A model generated the notes under the pieces. It searched no databases. It had not been told where the DNA came from and worked only from the letters and a program-made list of their open reading frames with translations. Positions 34,147 to 42,901 of a stretch of 64,000 bases of DNA are shown here, piece after piece (the first letter of the stretch is position 1; every line of letters begins with the position of its first letter). This DNA is from Pseudodesulfovibrio thermohalotolerans (GTDB lineage Bacteria > Desulfobacterota > Desulfovibrionia > Desulfovibrionales > Desulfovibrionaceae), in NCBI RefSeq assembly GCF_021353295.2, contig NZ_CP120635.1, positions 3,811,501 to 3,875,500 on the forward strand, given 5' to 3'. A program made the translations under genes and the position numbers.

Positions 34147-36075
34147 TCAGGCTGTGGACATGCCTAGGAGGCGTTTGAGGGGGTTGACCCAGATGAAGCT
34201 GAGGAACCAGGCATAGGCGAACACCGCCACGGCAATGAGGGAGAACCACATGAGGATGTTACTGGTGGGCGCGTTCAGGGAGAAGGCCGGTACGTACGCG
34301 AAGAGGAATGGGGCGAGGTAGAGGAACTTGGCGAATTTGAATGAGGTGAAGGCGGTGCGCCACATGTTGGCCCCGGCAATGGTGGCGCCCGCAAATGCGG
34401 CGATGCAGACCGGTGGGGTGATGTTGGAGTCCTGGGAGAGCCAGTACACGATCATGTGCGCGGCCACTTCGTTGACGCCGAGGTGGGTCAGGGCCGGGAC
34501 CGCGACCACTGCGGTAATCAGGTAGGCGGCGGTGACGGGCACGCCCATGCCGAGCACCAGGGAGGCGAGGGCCACGAGCAGGATGGTCAGAACCAGGTTG
34601 CCGTGGGCCAGTTCGATGACGATGTCCGCGAACGTCAGGACGAGCCCGGAGTACGTCAGCACGCCGATGATGATGCCGATGACGCCCACCGTCGCACCGA
34701 TCTTGAGGGAGTTGATGGTTCCGTAGCGGGCCGCGACGACAAAGGCTCCGAGTTCGCTCTTGAGGCCTTCCACGGTCTGCCTGCGCCAGGCGAAGACCGC
34801 GGCTGCGGCGAGGAGGCCGTAGAGGAGCAGGATGCGGCCGGAGAGGAACGGCCGCACCGCCGCCGCCGCTTCTGGCCCGGCGGCCTTGCCGATGAGTTTG
34901 ATGACCCAGGGGCAGAGGACCATGAAGGTCATGATGAAGAGCAGGGTCGGGTCGATGCGCGAGCCCTCGTCCTTGAACGACAGGCCGATGCACGCGGCCA
35001 GCCCGACGATGGCGGAATAGCCCGGGGAGTATCCGGCGAGCATGAAGATGGTGATGAGGATGAGCGGCAGGGTGTAGAGCCATTCCTTGCGCAGAATCTC
35101 CATGGCCCCGAGCTTGTACCGTTCGCCCACGATGTTGTTCTTGCGGGCTTCGTAGTGGACCATGACGAAGACCGAGAAGAAGTACATGATGGCCGGGAAG
35201 ATGGCCACGAGCATGATGTGGGAATACGGCAGACCGGTCATTTCGGCCATGATGAACCCGCCCGCGCCCATGATCGGGGGCATGAACATGCCGCCGATGG
35301 AGGCCGCAGGCTCGATGCCGCCCGCCACATGCGGCTTGAACCCGGCCTTCTTCATCATGGGAATGGTGAAGGTGCCGGTGGAAACGGTGTTGGCGATGGC
35401 CGAGCCGGAGATGGACCCGAACAGCCCTGAGGCTATGACCGAGACCTTGGCCGGTCCGCCCACCTTGTGCCCCACTGCGGCCAAGGGGAAGTCGATGAAG
35501 AATCGCTGCGCCCCGCATCTTTCGAGAAAGGCCCCGAAGAGCACGAACAGGATGATGTAGGTGGCCAGCACGTTGGCCATGATGCCGAACACGCCGTCCG
35601 AGCGGTAGAAGATGGAGGTGCACAGGTCCGGGAAGCTCGCTCCCGCGTGGGCGATGAGCTCGGGCATGTGTGCGCCGTACATGCCGAAGAGGATCATGAT
35701 GACGCCGATGATGACGAAGACGTTGCCGACCACCCGGCGGGCCAGCTCGATGCCGATCAGCACGCCGACCATGGCCATGGTCTTGTCCATTTCCGTTTCG
35801 ATGCCGATGCGGTAGTTGATGGCCTCGAAGTTCAATATCCAATAGCTTACGGAGACCAGTGAGGCCAGCATGAGCAGGTAGTCCACCAGCCGCATGAGGC
35901 GGCTGCGGGATTTGTAGATCAGGAAGACGAGCATGTACGTGATGATTACGTAGATGCCCCGGTGATACTGTGTGGCCGCCGGTTCGAAGATCGCCGACCA
36001 GGAGTAGAAGAGGACCATCGAGACCGACAGGAAGTCGAAGAGAAATCTCTCGTATCTGTTTAATTTGTCATACAT
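34147..36075 (-). CDS. TRAP transporter fused permease (DctQ-DctM type)
   Basis: A 642-residue inner-membrane protein in which the 4-span small subunit and the 12-span large subunit are fused, as is usual for TAXI-TRAP systems. Residues 15-110 form the DctQ-like part. The DctM part has family motifs such as GLFGSISGSAIANTVSTGTF near residue 195, PPIMGAGGFIMAEMTGL, and ALASLVLGMGVPVTAAYLI near 478. It uses an ion gradient to import the ligand delivered by a TAXI protein. The start MYDKLNRYERFLFDFL (36075) has a weak GAGAG site; upstream sequence is non-coding. Confidence 0.94.
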   Translation of the reverse strand: MYDKLNRYERFLFDFLSVSMVLFYSWSAIFEPAATQYHRGIYVIITYMLVFLIYKSRSRLMRLVDYLLMLASLVSVSYWILNFEAINYRIGIETEMDKTMAMVGVLIGIELARRVVGNVFVIIGVIMILFGMYGAHMPELIAHAGASFPDLCTSIFYRSDGVFGIMANVLATYIILFVLFGAFLERCGAQRFFIDFPLAAVGHKVGGPAKVSVIASGLFGSISGSAIANTVSTGTFTIPMMKKAGFKPHVAGGIEPAASIGGMFMPPIMGAGGFIMAEMTGLPYSHIMLVAIFPAIMYFFSVFVMVHYEARKNNIVGERYKLGAMEILRKEWLYTLPLILITIFMLAGYSPGYSAIVGLAACIGLSFKDEGSRIDPTLLFIMTFMVLCPWVIKLIGKAAGPEAAAAVRPFLSGRILLLYGLLAAAAVFAWRRQTVEGLKSELGAFVVAARYGTINSLKIGATVGVIGIIIGVLTYSGLVLTFADIVIELAHGNLVLTILLVALASLVLGMGVPVTAAYLITAVVAVPALTHLGVNEVAAHMIVYWLSQDSNITPPVCIAAFAGATIAGANMWRTAFTSFKFAKFLYLAPFLFAYVPAFSLNAPTSNILMWFSLIAVAVFAYAWFLSFIWVNPLKRLLGMSTA

Positions 36076-36244
36076 TGTAGCGCGCTCTCGGCTGCGGGGC
36101 AGCGGTTGGAGAATGTGCCGCGCCGTCAAGGCCGACCGCGTGCCGGGCGCCCATGAAGGGAGACCGGCCGTTCGGCCGGGCGGGGCGGATCGGGGCTGTG
36201 CGCGGTCCGGACGGACGTGGCCTGGGCCGCCGGGAACGCGCTGC

Positions 36245-36269
36245 GCGGGCGGACTCTCGGCCCGCCCGC
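36245..36269 (-). terminator. Intercistronic hairpin after the first TAXI gene
   Basis: GCGGGCGG (36245-36252) pairs with CCGCCCGC (36262-36269), 24 bases after the TAXI stop and without a T-run. A second small hairpin CCGGCC-GTTC-GGCCGG is at 36164-36179. Both lie in the 217-base gap before the permease gene. Confidence 0.6.
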
Positions 36270-36292
36270 ACACGTTGTCGGGAGCGGGGAGC

Positions 36293-37261
36293 CTACTTCA
36301 GGACGCCCATTTCCTTCCAGAACTTCACCGCGCCCGGATGCAGGGGGGTCGCGGCGGGGTTGATGCCCTTGAGACCGTCGGCCAAGCTCATGGCCTTGAA
36401 GGTCTTCTTCTGGCCGACCATGTGCTTGAGGCCTTTCTCGGACCAGACGGCCTTGAGGAGCGCGTACACGTCCTCGGCGGGCACGTCGGCATTGGCCACG
36501 AGCAGTGCGGAATCAAAGAAGGAGGGAGTGTCGTGATCCACCCCGCGGTAGGTGCCCGCCGGGATGGTCAGCTTGCCGAAGTAGGGGTACGCCTTGAAGT
36601 AGCCGGAATTTTCGGCGTCGGCGCCGACGTTGACCAGGTCGATGTCGTTGGTCTGGGCGGCCATGATGACGGCCCCGGACGGGAAGGCGGTGAGAAGCCA
36701 GAAGGCGTCGAGCTGCTCATTGCCGAAGGCCTGGGCCGCGTCGTTGTAGCCCATGGCGTTGCGCTCGATCTTGTCCCAGATGCCGAGGTGGGTGAAGAAC
36801 CGCTCACAGTTGGCGAACGCGCCGGAACCGGCGTTGCCCACGCCGACCTTCTTCCCGACCAGGTCCTTGGCGGACTTGATTCCGGAACCCTTGCGGATGA
36901 CCAGCTGGGCGGGCGCGCCGTAGAGGTAGCCCACGGCCAGGACGTTTTCATATTTGTTCGGGTCGCCGGTCAGCTTGCCGTTGCGGCCGAGGTAGACTTC
37001 GCCCGCGTACACGGTGCCGAACGCGCAGCGGCCGGAATTGACCGTGCGCAGGTTTTCGGTGGAGCCGCCGGAGGACTGGGCCTTGATGGAAAAATTGGGG
37101 TTGTCCTTGATGGGGCCGAAGACCTGGATGGCGTTGGCCACGATCTGGAAGGTGCCGCCGGCCGGACCGCCGCCGAAGACGTAACGTTTTTTGGCGTGCG
37201 CGTTGAAAGACATGCCGAAAACAACGGCAACAGCTAAGGCCAGGATGTAAATCCGTTTCAT
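36293..37261 (-). CDS. TAXI-family TRAP transporter solute-binding protein
   Basis: A 322-residue secreted binding protein. The signal peptide is residues 1-23 (MKRIYILALAVAVVFGMSFN, cleavage after AHA). The mature N-terminus YVFGGGPAGGTFQIVANAIQ, then AQSSGGSTENLRTVNSGR and VGNAGSGAFANCERFF, are TAXI signatures, in the same order as in the lipoprotein paralogue. RBS AGGAGG precedes the ATG. It is the first gene of the TRAP cluster and the probable primary binding protein for the fused permease. The ligand is not predictable (glutamate, 2-oxoglutarate and others are known for the class). Confidence 0.94.
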   Translation of the reverse strand: MKRIYILALAVAVVFGMSFNAHAKKRYVFGGGPAGGTFQIVANAIQVFGPIKDNPNFSIKAQSSGGSTENLRTVNSGRCAFGTVYAGEVYLGRNGKLTGDPNKYENVLAVGYLYGAPAQLVIRKGSGIKSAKDLVGKKVGVGNAGSGAFANCERFFTHLGIWDKIERNAMGYNDAAQAFGNEQLDAFWLLTAFPSGAVIMAAQTNDIDLVNVGADAENSGYFKAYPYFGKLTIPAGTYRGVDHDTPSFFDSALLVANADVPAEDVYALLKAVWSEKGLKHMVGQKKTFKAMSLADGLKGINPAATPLHPGAVKFWKEMGVLK

Positions 37262-37588
37262 GTTTCCTCCTAGGGAACCACAGAAGTTAATATGGACCGC
37301 AACTTTTTCTACCTGTCCCGCATTGCACGGGCGGTAAAACACACCCCCGAGGGGAAGGCTCTTCCACTCGGTATGCTATTGTCGCACAGAATGGCGATTA
37401 TTTCAACGCAATTCTCCAATGAGATGATTCCCACTACCTGAATTAATTATCTTTTATATAACCGGTTTTTATATTCGTATCCGGGGAAAACAGGACGTCT
37501 CCCGGCGGGGAAAAGCACGAAAGACGGCTTTTGACATCGCCCGGCGGTGTGGTACATGCGTCGTCGTCAACGCCCAAGGAGGGTACCC
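37262..37588. other. Divergent intergenic region between TAXI and TrmJ-like genes
   Basis: No gene is seen. The 37370-37490 portion is clearly AT-rich (taattatcttttatataacc), so promoters for both directions are likely there. I could not fix a -35/-10 pair. A small hairpin (cccg-cattgca-cggg) is near 37318-37332. Confidence 0.5.
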
Positions 37589-38347
37589 ATGCTGGAAAAT
37601 CTCGTGGTGGTCCTGTTCCGCCCAAAATATCCGGAGAATATCGGTTCCGCGGCTCGCGCCTGTCTGAATATGGGGGTGACCGAGTTGGTGGTGGTCGATC
37701 CCTATAATTTCAACATGGAAAAGGCCCTGCCCCTGGCCACGGCCCACGCCCGGCATATTCTGGAATCCGCGCGCATCGTGGACACCCTGGCCCAGGCCGT
37801 GGACGGCTGTACCGCGATTTACGGAACCACGGCGCGCACGGGCGGCTGGCGCAAGGGGATCATGAATCCCGACACCCTGGCGAACGTGGTCGACGATCGG
37901 CTGCGCGGCGGCGGAAGGGTCGCCTTGGTCTTCGGCCCCGAAGACAAGGGGCTGACCAACGAGGAGACCTCCATCTGCTCCGGGCTGATGACCATCCCGA
38001 CCAGCCGCGACGGCACCTCCCTGAACCTGGCCCAGGCCGTGGTGGTGGTTCTGTACGAATGCTTCAAGCGTTCGCTGGCCCATCCGTTCGTGCCGGGCGG
38101 TCCGCCCGAGGAGCGTCCCACCACGGTGCGGGAACAGGAGGCCCTGTTCTCCAACCTTCAGGAAACCCTTTTGGCCATCGATTTTCTCAAGGACGACAAC
38201 CCGGATTACTGGATGCTTCCGGTGCGCCGTTTCTTCAGCAAGGTCAACCTCAAGCGCAACGAGTTCAACTTGCTCATGGGCGTTTGCCGACAGGTGCAGT
38301 GGTTCGTGGATAAATACGGGCCGAAGAAGGGCGGCGGAGCCGAATAG
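37589..38347 (+). CDS. TrmJ-like SpoU/SPOUT RNA 2'-O-methyltransferase
   Basis: A 252-residue SAM-dependent methyltransferase of the TrmH/TrmJ family, which methylates the 2'-OH of a tRNA (in TrmJ, position 32) or rRNA nucleotide. The N-terminal VVVLFRPKYPENIGSAAR binds substrate. The deep trefoil knot is formed by LVFGPEDKGLTNEE near residue 113 and IPTSRDGTSLNLAQAVVVVL near 137. The C-terminal extension (about 170-250) with FFSKVNLKRNEFNLLMGVCR is the TrmJ dimerisation type. RBS AAGGAGGG precedes ATG 37589. It is monocistronic, ending at a strong terminator. Confidence 0.92.
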   Translation: MLENLVVVLFRPKYPENIGSAARACLNMGVTELVVVDPYNFNMEKALPLATAHARHILESARIVDTLAQAVDGCTAIYGTTARTGGWRKGIMNPDTLANVVDDRLRGGGRVALVFGPEDKGLTNEETSICSGLMTIPTSRDGTSLNLAQAVVVVLYECFKRSLAHPFVPGGPPEERPTTVREQEALFSNLQETLLAIDFLKDDNPDYWMLPVRRFFSKVNLKRNEFNLLMGVCRQVQWFVDKYGPKKGGGAE

Positions 38348-38381
38348 AGGCTGTACCCTTCGGTTGCCTTTTGTCCGGCAC

Positions 38382-38420
38382 GAAAAAGCCCCGTCCGACC
38401 CTGTCGGGCGGGGCTTTTTC
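38382..38420. terminator. Bidirectional terminator between convergent genes
   Basis: A long stem GAAAAAGCCCCG-CCGAC / TCGG-CGGGGCTTTTTC gives T-runs on both strands. It serves the methyltransferase gene and the GGDEF-EAL gene. Confidence 0.95.
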
Positions 38421-38430
38421 ACGGGCCGGA

Positions 38431-40917
38431 TCAGCCGTTCTTTTTCGAAGGGCAGGTCAGGCGCGCCGCTTGCAGTTTTTCCCTGGTTCGGTCGGCCGTG
38501 TCGCCGCTGCGCCGCTTGAGGAGTTCCCTGGCCTTGGCCGCGCTCATGGGCTCGTGGAAGTAGAATCCCTGAACGCGGTTGCAGTTCAGGTCGAGGAGCA
38601 GGCAGATCTGCTCCGGGCTCTCCACGCCCTCGGCGATGACGTCGAGGTCCAGCGAGCGGCCCAGGGCGATGACCGCCTTGACGATCTCCATGTCCTCCGG
38701 GTCGTTTTTCATGCGCGCGATAAAGGTCCGGTCCACCTTGAGGGTGTCCACGGGCAGTTGCTGGAGCTGGGACAGGGAGGAATAGCCCGTGCCGAAATCG
38801 TCGATGGAGAAGCGCACTCCGGCGTCCCGCAGCCGGTTGAGAATGCGCAGGGACGACTCCGGGTTCCCCATGAGGGATGATTCGGTGATTTCGAGCCGCA
38901 GGCAGGAGGGCGGGAGCCCGTACTTGGCGAGAAGCGAGACCACGATGCTGTCCAGCTCGATGCGGGCGAACTGCTTGCTTGAGAGGTTCACGGACATGAA
39001 TATGTCGTCCACGCCCTCGGTTTCGTTGCGCCATCCGGCCAGGGTCCGCAGGGCTTGCTGAAGAACCCTCTCGCCCAGTTGGACGATGAGCCCCGACTCC
39101 TCGGCCTTGGGAATGAATTCCGCGGGCGGGACGGCCCCCCGTTCGGAGTGTTCCCATCGGGCCAGGGCTTCGAAGCCGATGACGTCCGACCCGTCCAGGT
39201 CCATGATGGGCTGATAGACCACGTGGAACTCGTCGTCCGCCAGCCCCCGGCGCATGTCGTTTTCGAGGGTCATCTGGTCCACGGCGGTTTCAAGCATCCG
39301 CTCGGTGAAGACCTTGAAGCGGTTGCGTCCGGCCTCCTTGGCATAGTGCATGGCGATGTTGGCGTGCTGGAGCACGTCGGCGGCCTTGCGGTCCCCGACC
39401 GGGCTCAGGACGATGCCGAAGCTGGCCGAGGTCTGAACCTCGTTCCCGTTCAGGCGAAACGGCTCGGACAGGCGGCTGCGCACGCGCTTGATGATGCGGA
39501 TGGCCTCGGCCGGGCTGGACAGTTCGTCCAGGAGCAGGACGAATTCGTCGCCGCCGAACCGGGAGACCGTGTCCAGGCCGCGCATCTCTCCGGCCAGCCG
39601 CAAGGCCGTTTCGGTCAGGACCATGTCGCCGAAAGTGTGGCCCAGGGAGTCATTGATGATCTTGAATCGGTCGAGGTCCACGAAGACCACGGCGAAGAAG
39701 TAGTTCTCGCGGCGTTTGGCGCGGCGCATGGCCTGCGCCAGGCGGTCCAGGCACAGGGTCCTGTTGGCCAGATTGGTCAGGGGGTCGTGCAGCGCCTGGT
39801 GCCGGAGCTGCTCCTCCATGTTTTTGCGCTCGGTGATGTCGCGGAAGCTCAGGCGCATTCCCAGCGGCTTGCCGCCGATGCCCGCCACCGCGCGGCCGAC
39901 CGCGCCGAGCCAGCGTGTGTTGCCGTCCGCCGTCAGGATGCGGAAGTCAAGGGTGTCGCCCCTGTCGGAGTTGGCCTCCACCAGGTAGGCGTCCCAGGCG
40001 TCCCGGTCGTCCTCGATGACGATTTCCCTGACCAGGGACGGGGCCTCGAAGAACCGTTCGGGCGGGTAGCCGGTGATTCGTTGGCTGGCAGGAGAGCAGT
40101 AGTGGACGGCATTGTCCGTGCCGATCCACAATTCCCAATCGTAGCCGAAGTCCGCGATGGTCCGGTAGCGTTCCTCGCTTTCCTGGAGCACGCGCACGAG
40201 CTTTTCCCGCTGGCCCTGAATCTGGGCTTTCTTCTTTTCCGTGATGCCCGATTGGCGGATGATGTAAAGGGAGAGCAGGGTGATGACGAGCAGGACGGCG
40301 AGGAAGATGAGGGCGACGCCGTCGCGGTATTCATTGATCTCGGTGCGCACGTCGTCCATGTACAGCCCTGTGCCGATGATCCACCCCCATGGTTCGAACA
40401 GGCGTACGTGGGAGAGCTTGCGGGCGACGCGATCGGGCTGGTCCTGCCACTGCCAGTGGTACTCCACGAAGGCGTCCCGGCCCTTGCGGGCGGCGCGGGT
40501 GAACTCCATGAACACCCGCTTGCCGTCCTGGTCGCGGTAGTCGGTCAGGTCCAGGCCGTCCAGGTCCGGTCTGTACGGGTGCATTATCATGCGCGGGGTC
40601 AGGTCGGTTATCCAGAAATAGTCCTTGGATTCCGGACCATAGCGGGTGGTCCTGACGATCTCCGCGCCGAGCCGTTTGGCGTAGTCCCGGGAAATCTCGT
40701 CCCGGGCGGCCATATCCTCAAGGTGCGTCAGGGTGTCGATCAGCGTGTCGGTGATCTCGACGACCTTTTCCTTTTCGGCTTCCAGCAGGGCCGTTTCCAT
40801 GGACGGGAGCAGGTACAGGAATATGGACCCCGCGATGAGCAAAAGCATTATCACCGAGGGGAGCAGGATGCGTACCGGGGCGAATTTCAGGTAGTGGGAG
40901 TGCTTGTCCTTCGGCAT
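38431..40917 (-). CDS. Cache-PAS-GGDEF-EAL c-di-GMP signalling protein
   Basis: An 828-residue inner-membrane protein. A span near residues 12-35 and a second near 205-225 bracket a periplasmic Cache domain (KDYFWITDLTPRMIMHPYRP, WGWIIGTGLYMDDV, sCache_2 type). A PAS/PAC module follows (about 255-375), then GGDEF with intact RFGGDEF (about 460) and EAL with FEALARWEH and the metal site DDFGTGYSS. Both active-site motifs are intact, so synthase and phosphodiesterase activities are both possible; such hybrids are often mainly phosphodiesterases. The start at 40917 has AGGA upstream; an in-frame ATG at 40962 is an alternative. Confidence 0.92.
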   Translation of the reverse strand: MPKDKHSHYLKFAPVRILLPSVIMLLLIAGSIFLYLLPSMETALLEAEKEKVVEITDTLIDTLTHLEDMAARDEISRDYAKRLGAEIVRTTRYGPESKDYFWITDLTPRMIMHPYRPDLDGLDLTDYRDQDGKRVFMEFTRAARKGRDAFVEYHWQWQDQPDRVARKLSHVRLFEPWGWIIGTGLYMDDVRTEINEYRDGVALIFLAVLLVITLLSLYIIRQSGITEKKKAQIQGQREKLVRVLQESEERYRTIADFGYDWELWIGTDNAVHYCSPASQRITGYPPERFFEAPSLVREIVIEDDRDAWDAYLVEANSDRGDTLDFRILTADGNTRWLGAVGRAVAGIGGKPLGMRLSFRDITERKNMEEQLRHQALHDPLTNLANRTLCLDRLAQAMRRAKRRENYFFAVVFVDLDRFKIINDSLGHTFGDMVLTETALRLAGEMRGLDTVSRFGGDEFVLLLDELSSPAEAIRIIKRVRSRLSEPFRLNGNEVQTSASFGIVLSPVGDRKAADVLQHANIAMHYAKEAGRNRFKVFTERMLETAVDQMTLENDMRRGLADDEFHVVYQPIMDLDGSDVIGFEALARWEHSERGAVPPAEFIPKAEESGLIVQLGERVLQQALRTLAGWRNETEGVDDIFMSVNLSSKQFARIELDSIVVSLLAKYGLPPSCLRLEITESSLMGNPESSLRILNRLRDAGVRFSIDDFGTGYSSLSQLQQLPVDTLKVDRTFIARMKNDPEDMEIVKAVIALGRSLDLDVIAEGVESPEQICLLLDLNCNRVQGFYFHEPMSAAKARELLKRRSGDTADRTREKLQAARLTCPSKKNG

Positions 40918-41042
40918 GGTGCGGCTGTCCTGTTCGGAGTGTCTGGTAATCGCATTCTCCATATAACGTAAGAATGGGGAAAAAGAAAACGGGACACAAT
41001 TATTGTTTCCAAAGCGTCGGCGTGATTCCGGCGCGTGTGCGG

Positions 41043-41834
41043 TCAGCGCTTCGGCGTCGGAGGCCGGAATACGGCCACCTGGTTGCGGCCGCCGTTCTTG
41101 GCCGAGGTAAGGCCGGACTGGAGACGCTGCCGGAAGGATTCGGCCGTGTCGTCCGCTTCGGCCAGGGCCACACCGAGGGAGAGGGACATGCGGATTTTGC
41201 CCCCGAAGAGCTTGTGTCCCGCGAGAATGCGCATCTTTTCGGCCACGACGGCCGCCTTGTCGATGTCGGTGTGCGGGCAAAGAACGATGAATTTACCGCC
41301 GTGCCAGCGGAAGAGGAAATCGTTGGAGCGGAGCTGGGCGTCGAGACCTCGGGCCAGATCGGCCAGGACGCGGTCCCCGGCGCGGTCCCCGTGGGCCCGG
41401 TTGATGTCACGGAGGCCGTCCACGTCGAGCATGATTCCGGAAAGGGCGGGACCGTACCGTCGTACGTGGTCCAGTTCCCTGGTCGCGACATCTTCGAATT
41501 TGGCTCGGTTGTACGCGCGGGTCAGGGGATCGAGGACCGTGCGCCGTTCCAGCTCCCTGGCCAACTCGTCGGCCCTGGCTGCGTCCCTGCCCAGGAGCGG
41601 GACGACCTGTTTCAGGATGAGCAGGGCCTGGCCTCCGAGCACGAGAATCCCGGCCGCCATGCACAGATGGGAGAGGGCGAGAAGCCCCTCGTGGCTCTGT
41701 TCCGGTTCGGTGCGCAGGGTGAGGACTATGCCCGCGAAGACGCACAGGAGTGCGGCCATGGCCAGCACGCTTGCGATGTAAAGGACCTTGTAGCGCGTTC
41801 TGAGTCCGGGGGTGGCGATACGGTCCTTTATCAT
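41043..41834 (-). CDS. Membrane protein with degenerate GGDEF domain
   Basis: A 263-residue protein with two membrane spans (about 17-42 and 52-75) and a C-terminal GGDEF-fold domain (DPLTRAYNRAKFEDV, MLDVDGLRDINRAHGDRAGD, LSLGVALAEADD). The active-site signature is replaced by RWHGGKF: the two Gly remain, but the catalytic acidic pair is lost, so diguanylate cyclase activity is not expected. It might bind GTP or c-di-GMP, or modulate the neighbouring GGDEF-EAL protein. It ends 126 bases before that gene on the same strand and follows the periplasmic protein gene by 13 bases. No good ribosome-binding site is seen. Confidence 0.88.
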   Translation of the reverse strand: MIKDRIATPGLRTRYKVLYIASVLAMAALLCVFAGIVLTLRTEPEQSHEGLLALSHLCMAAGILVLGGQALLILKQVVPLLGRDAARADELARELERRTVLDPLTRAYNRAKFEDVATRELDHVRRYGPALSGIMLDVDGLRDINRAHGDRAGDRVLADLARGLDAQLRSNDFLFRWHGGKFIVLCPHTDIDKAAVVAEKMRILAGHKLFGGKIRMSLSLGVALAEADDTAESFRQRLQSGLTSAKNGGRNQVAVFRPPTPKR

Positions 41835-41847
41835 GTCTGGGCGGGGG

Positions 41848-42306
41848 CTATTGGGGGGAGCCTTCGAATGTGTAGTAGAGGCTGCCCGTGTCGTTGTCGT
41901 TGTTGTAGTTCAACTCGATGGAGAAGTCGGGCCACATCCAGCCGTAGCGGAAGCCGATGCCCCGTCCCGCACCGTAGCGCTGCATGAGCATGTCCTTGAG
42001 GAAGAACTGGTTGACCCGGCCCTTGAAGGCGATGCCCACGCGATAGAGCTTGTCTGCGTGGAAGTAGTAGGCGACGGACGTGATTTCGGCCTTGCCGTAT
42101 GTCATGGGCTCGTCGCGTTTGAAGTAGGTGTCCTTGAAGCCGGGTTCCTGCACCGGGGCAAGACCGGGAATCTCGGATAGGGGAGTGCCCCAGGTGATTC
42201 CCCGGAAAGCGGTGGGGCGGGGAGCCTGGACATAGTCGGAAGCGGCGGCGGGCACGGCTGCGATTATCAGGACGATTAGTAGTGTCAGGGTGAACAGTTT
42301 GTTCAT
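41848..42306 (-). CDS. Periplasmic protein of unknown function
   Basis: A 152-residue protein with a signal peptide (MNKLFTLTLLIVLIIAAVPA, cleavage after AAA or AAAS). The mature part begins DYVQAPRPTAFRGITWGTPL, a pattern seen in small uncharacterised secreted proteins (F-R-G-I-x-W-G-T near the mature N-terminus), and is rich in aromatic beta-strand-like sequence (YYFHADKLYRVGIAFKG, FSIELNYNNDN). No catalytic motif is seen. RBS GAGAGA is before the ATG. It precedes the degenerate GGDEF gene by 13 bases and may be co-transcribed with the c-di-GMP genes, so a sensory role is conceivable (inference). Confidence 0.8.
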   Translation of the reverse strand: MNKLFTLTLLIVLIIAAVPAAASDYVQAPRPTAFRGITWGTPLSEIPGLAPVQEPGFKDTYFKRDEPMTYGKAEITSVAYYFHADKLYRVGIAFKGRVNQFFLKDMLMQRYGAGRGIGFRYGWMWPDFSIELNYNNDNDTGSLYYTFEGSPQ

Positions 42307-42477
42307 GACCGGTCTCTCTCTGGCAAAGTATATGGAAGCATCCAGAATGGACGCATTGTACGGATTTATGGACGAAACGCAAGAAGGAGGAAGGTCCGGC
42401 CCGCGTCGGCGGGGCCGCTTGCGCATTGTCAGCCCGATGGGGGTTGTGGTATCGCAGGGCAAGCGAAGGAGGCGCTC

Positions 42478-42888
42478 ATGAAACGATTCGCGGCATTGGC
42501 CCTTGTGTTGTTCCTGTCCGCCTGCGGCGGCCCCGGCCCGGATGCCGGTCGGCTCGACGCCCTGGAAGCCGAGGTCCGGACTCTGAAAGAGGAAGCCGGA
42601 GCGCACGACAAGGCGTTTCGCGAGGAGCTTGCCCAGGTGCGCCAAAACCTCGACGCCATCCGGGCGCTGCTCGAAAAGGGGCAAGGCGGGGCGCTGGACC
42701 GCGAGGACACAGCCCCTGGCGCGGTTCCTTCGGACGAGGAGCTGGACGCCAAGGCCAAGTCCTTCGTGAGCGAGAATCTCGATCGGCTTATGGCGCTGAC
42801 CCGCAAGCTTCTGGACAAGATGGAGTCCGAGCTGGACAACAAGCCCCGGGAGACCGGGGAGCCGCCCGCCCAGGGCGACGAAATTTGA
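42478..42888 (+). CDS. Small coiled-coil lipoprotein
   Basis: A 136-residue protein. The signal sequence ends in a lipobox (LFLSACGG, Cys16). Residues 25-70 form a coiled coil (LDALEAEVRTLKEEAGAHDK), a linker follows, and residues 85-125 form a second helix (AKSFVSENLDRLMALTRKLL). There is no enzymatic motif. RBS GGAGG is 8 bases before the ATG. The next gene, also a lipoprotein, starts 13 bases later, so they are probably co-expressed as envelope proteins. No specific family recognised. Confidence 0.83.
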   Translation: MKRFAALALVLFLSACGGPGPDAGRLDALEAEVRTLKEEAGAHDKAFREELAQVRQNLDAIRALLEKGQGGALDREDTAPGAVPSDEELDAKAKSFVSENLDRLMALTRKLLDKMESELDNKPRETGEPPAQGDEI

Positions 42889-42901
42889 TGGAGACTATTC
42901 G

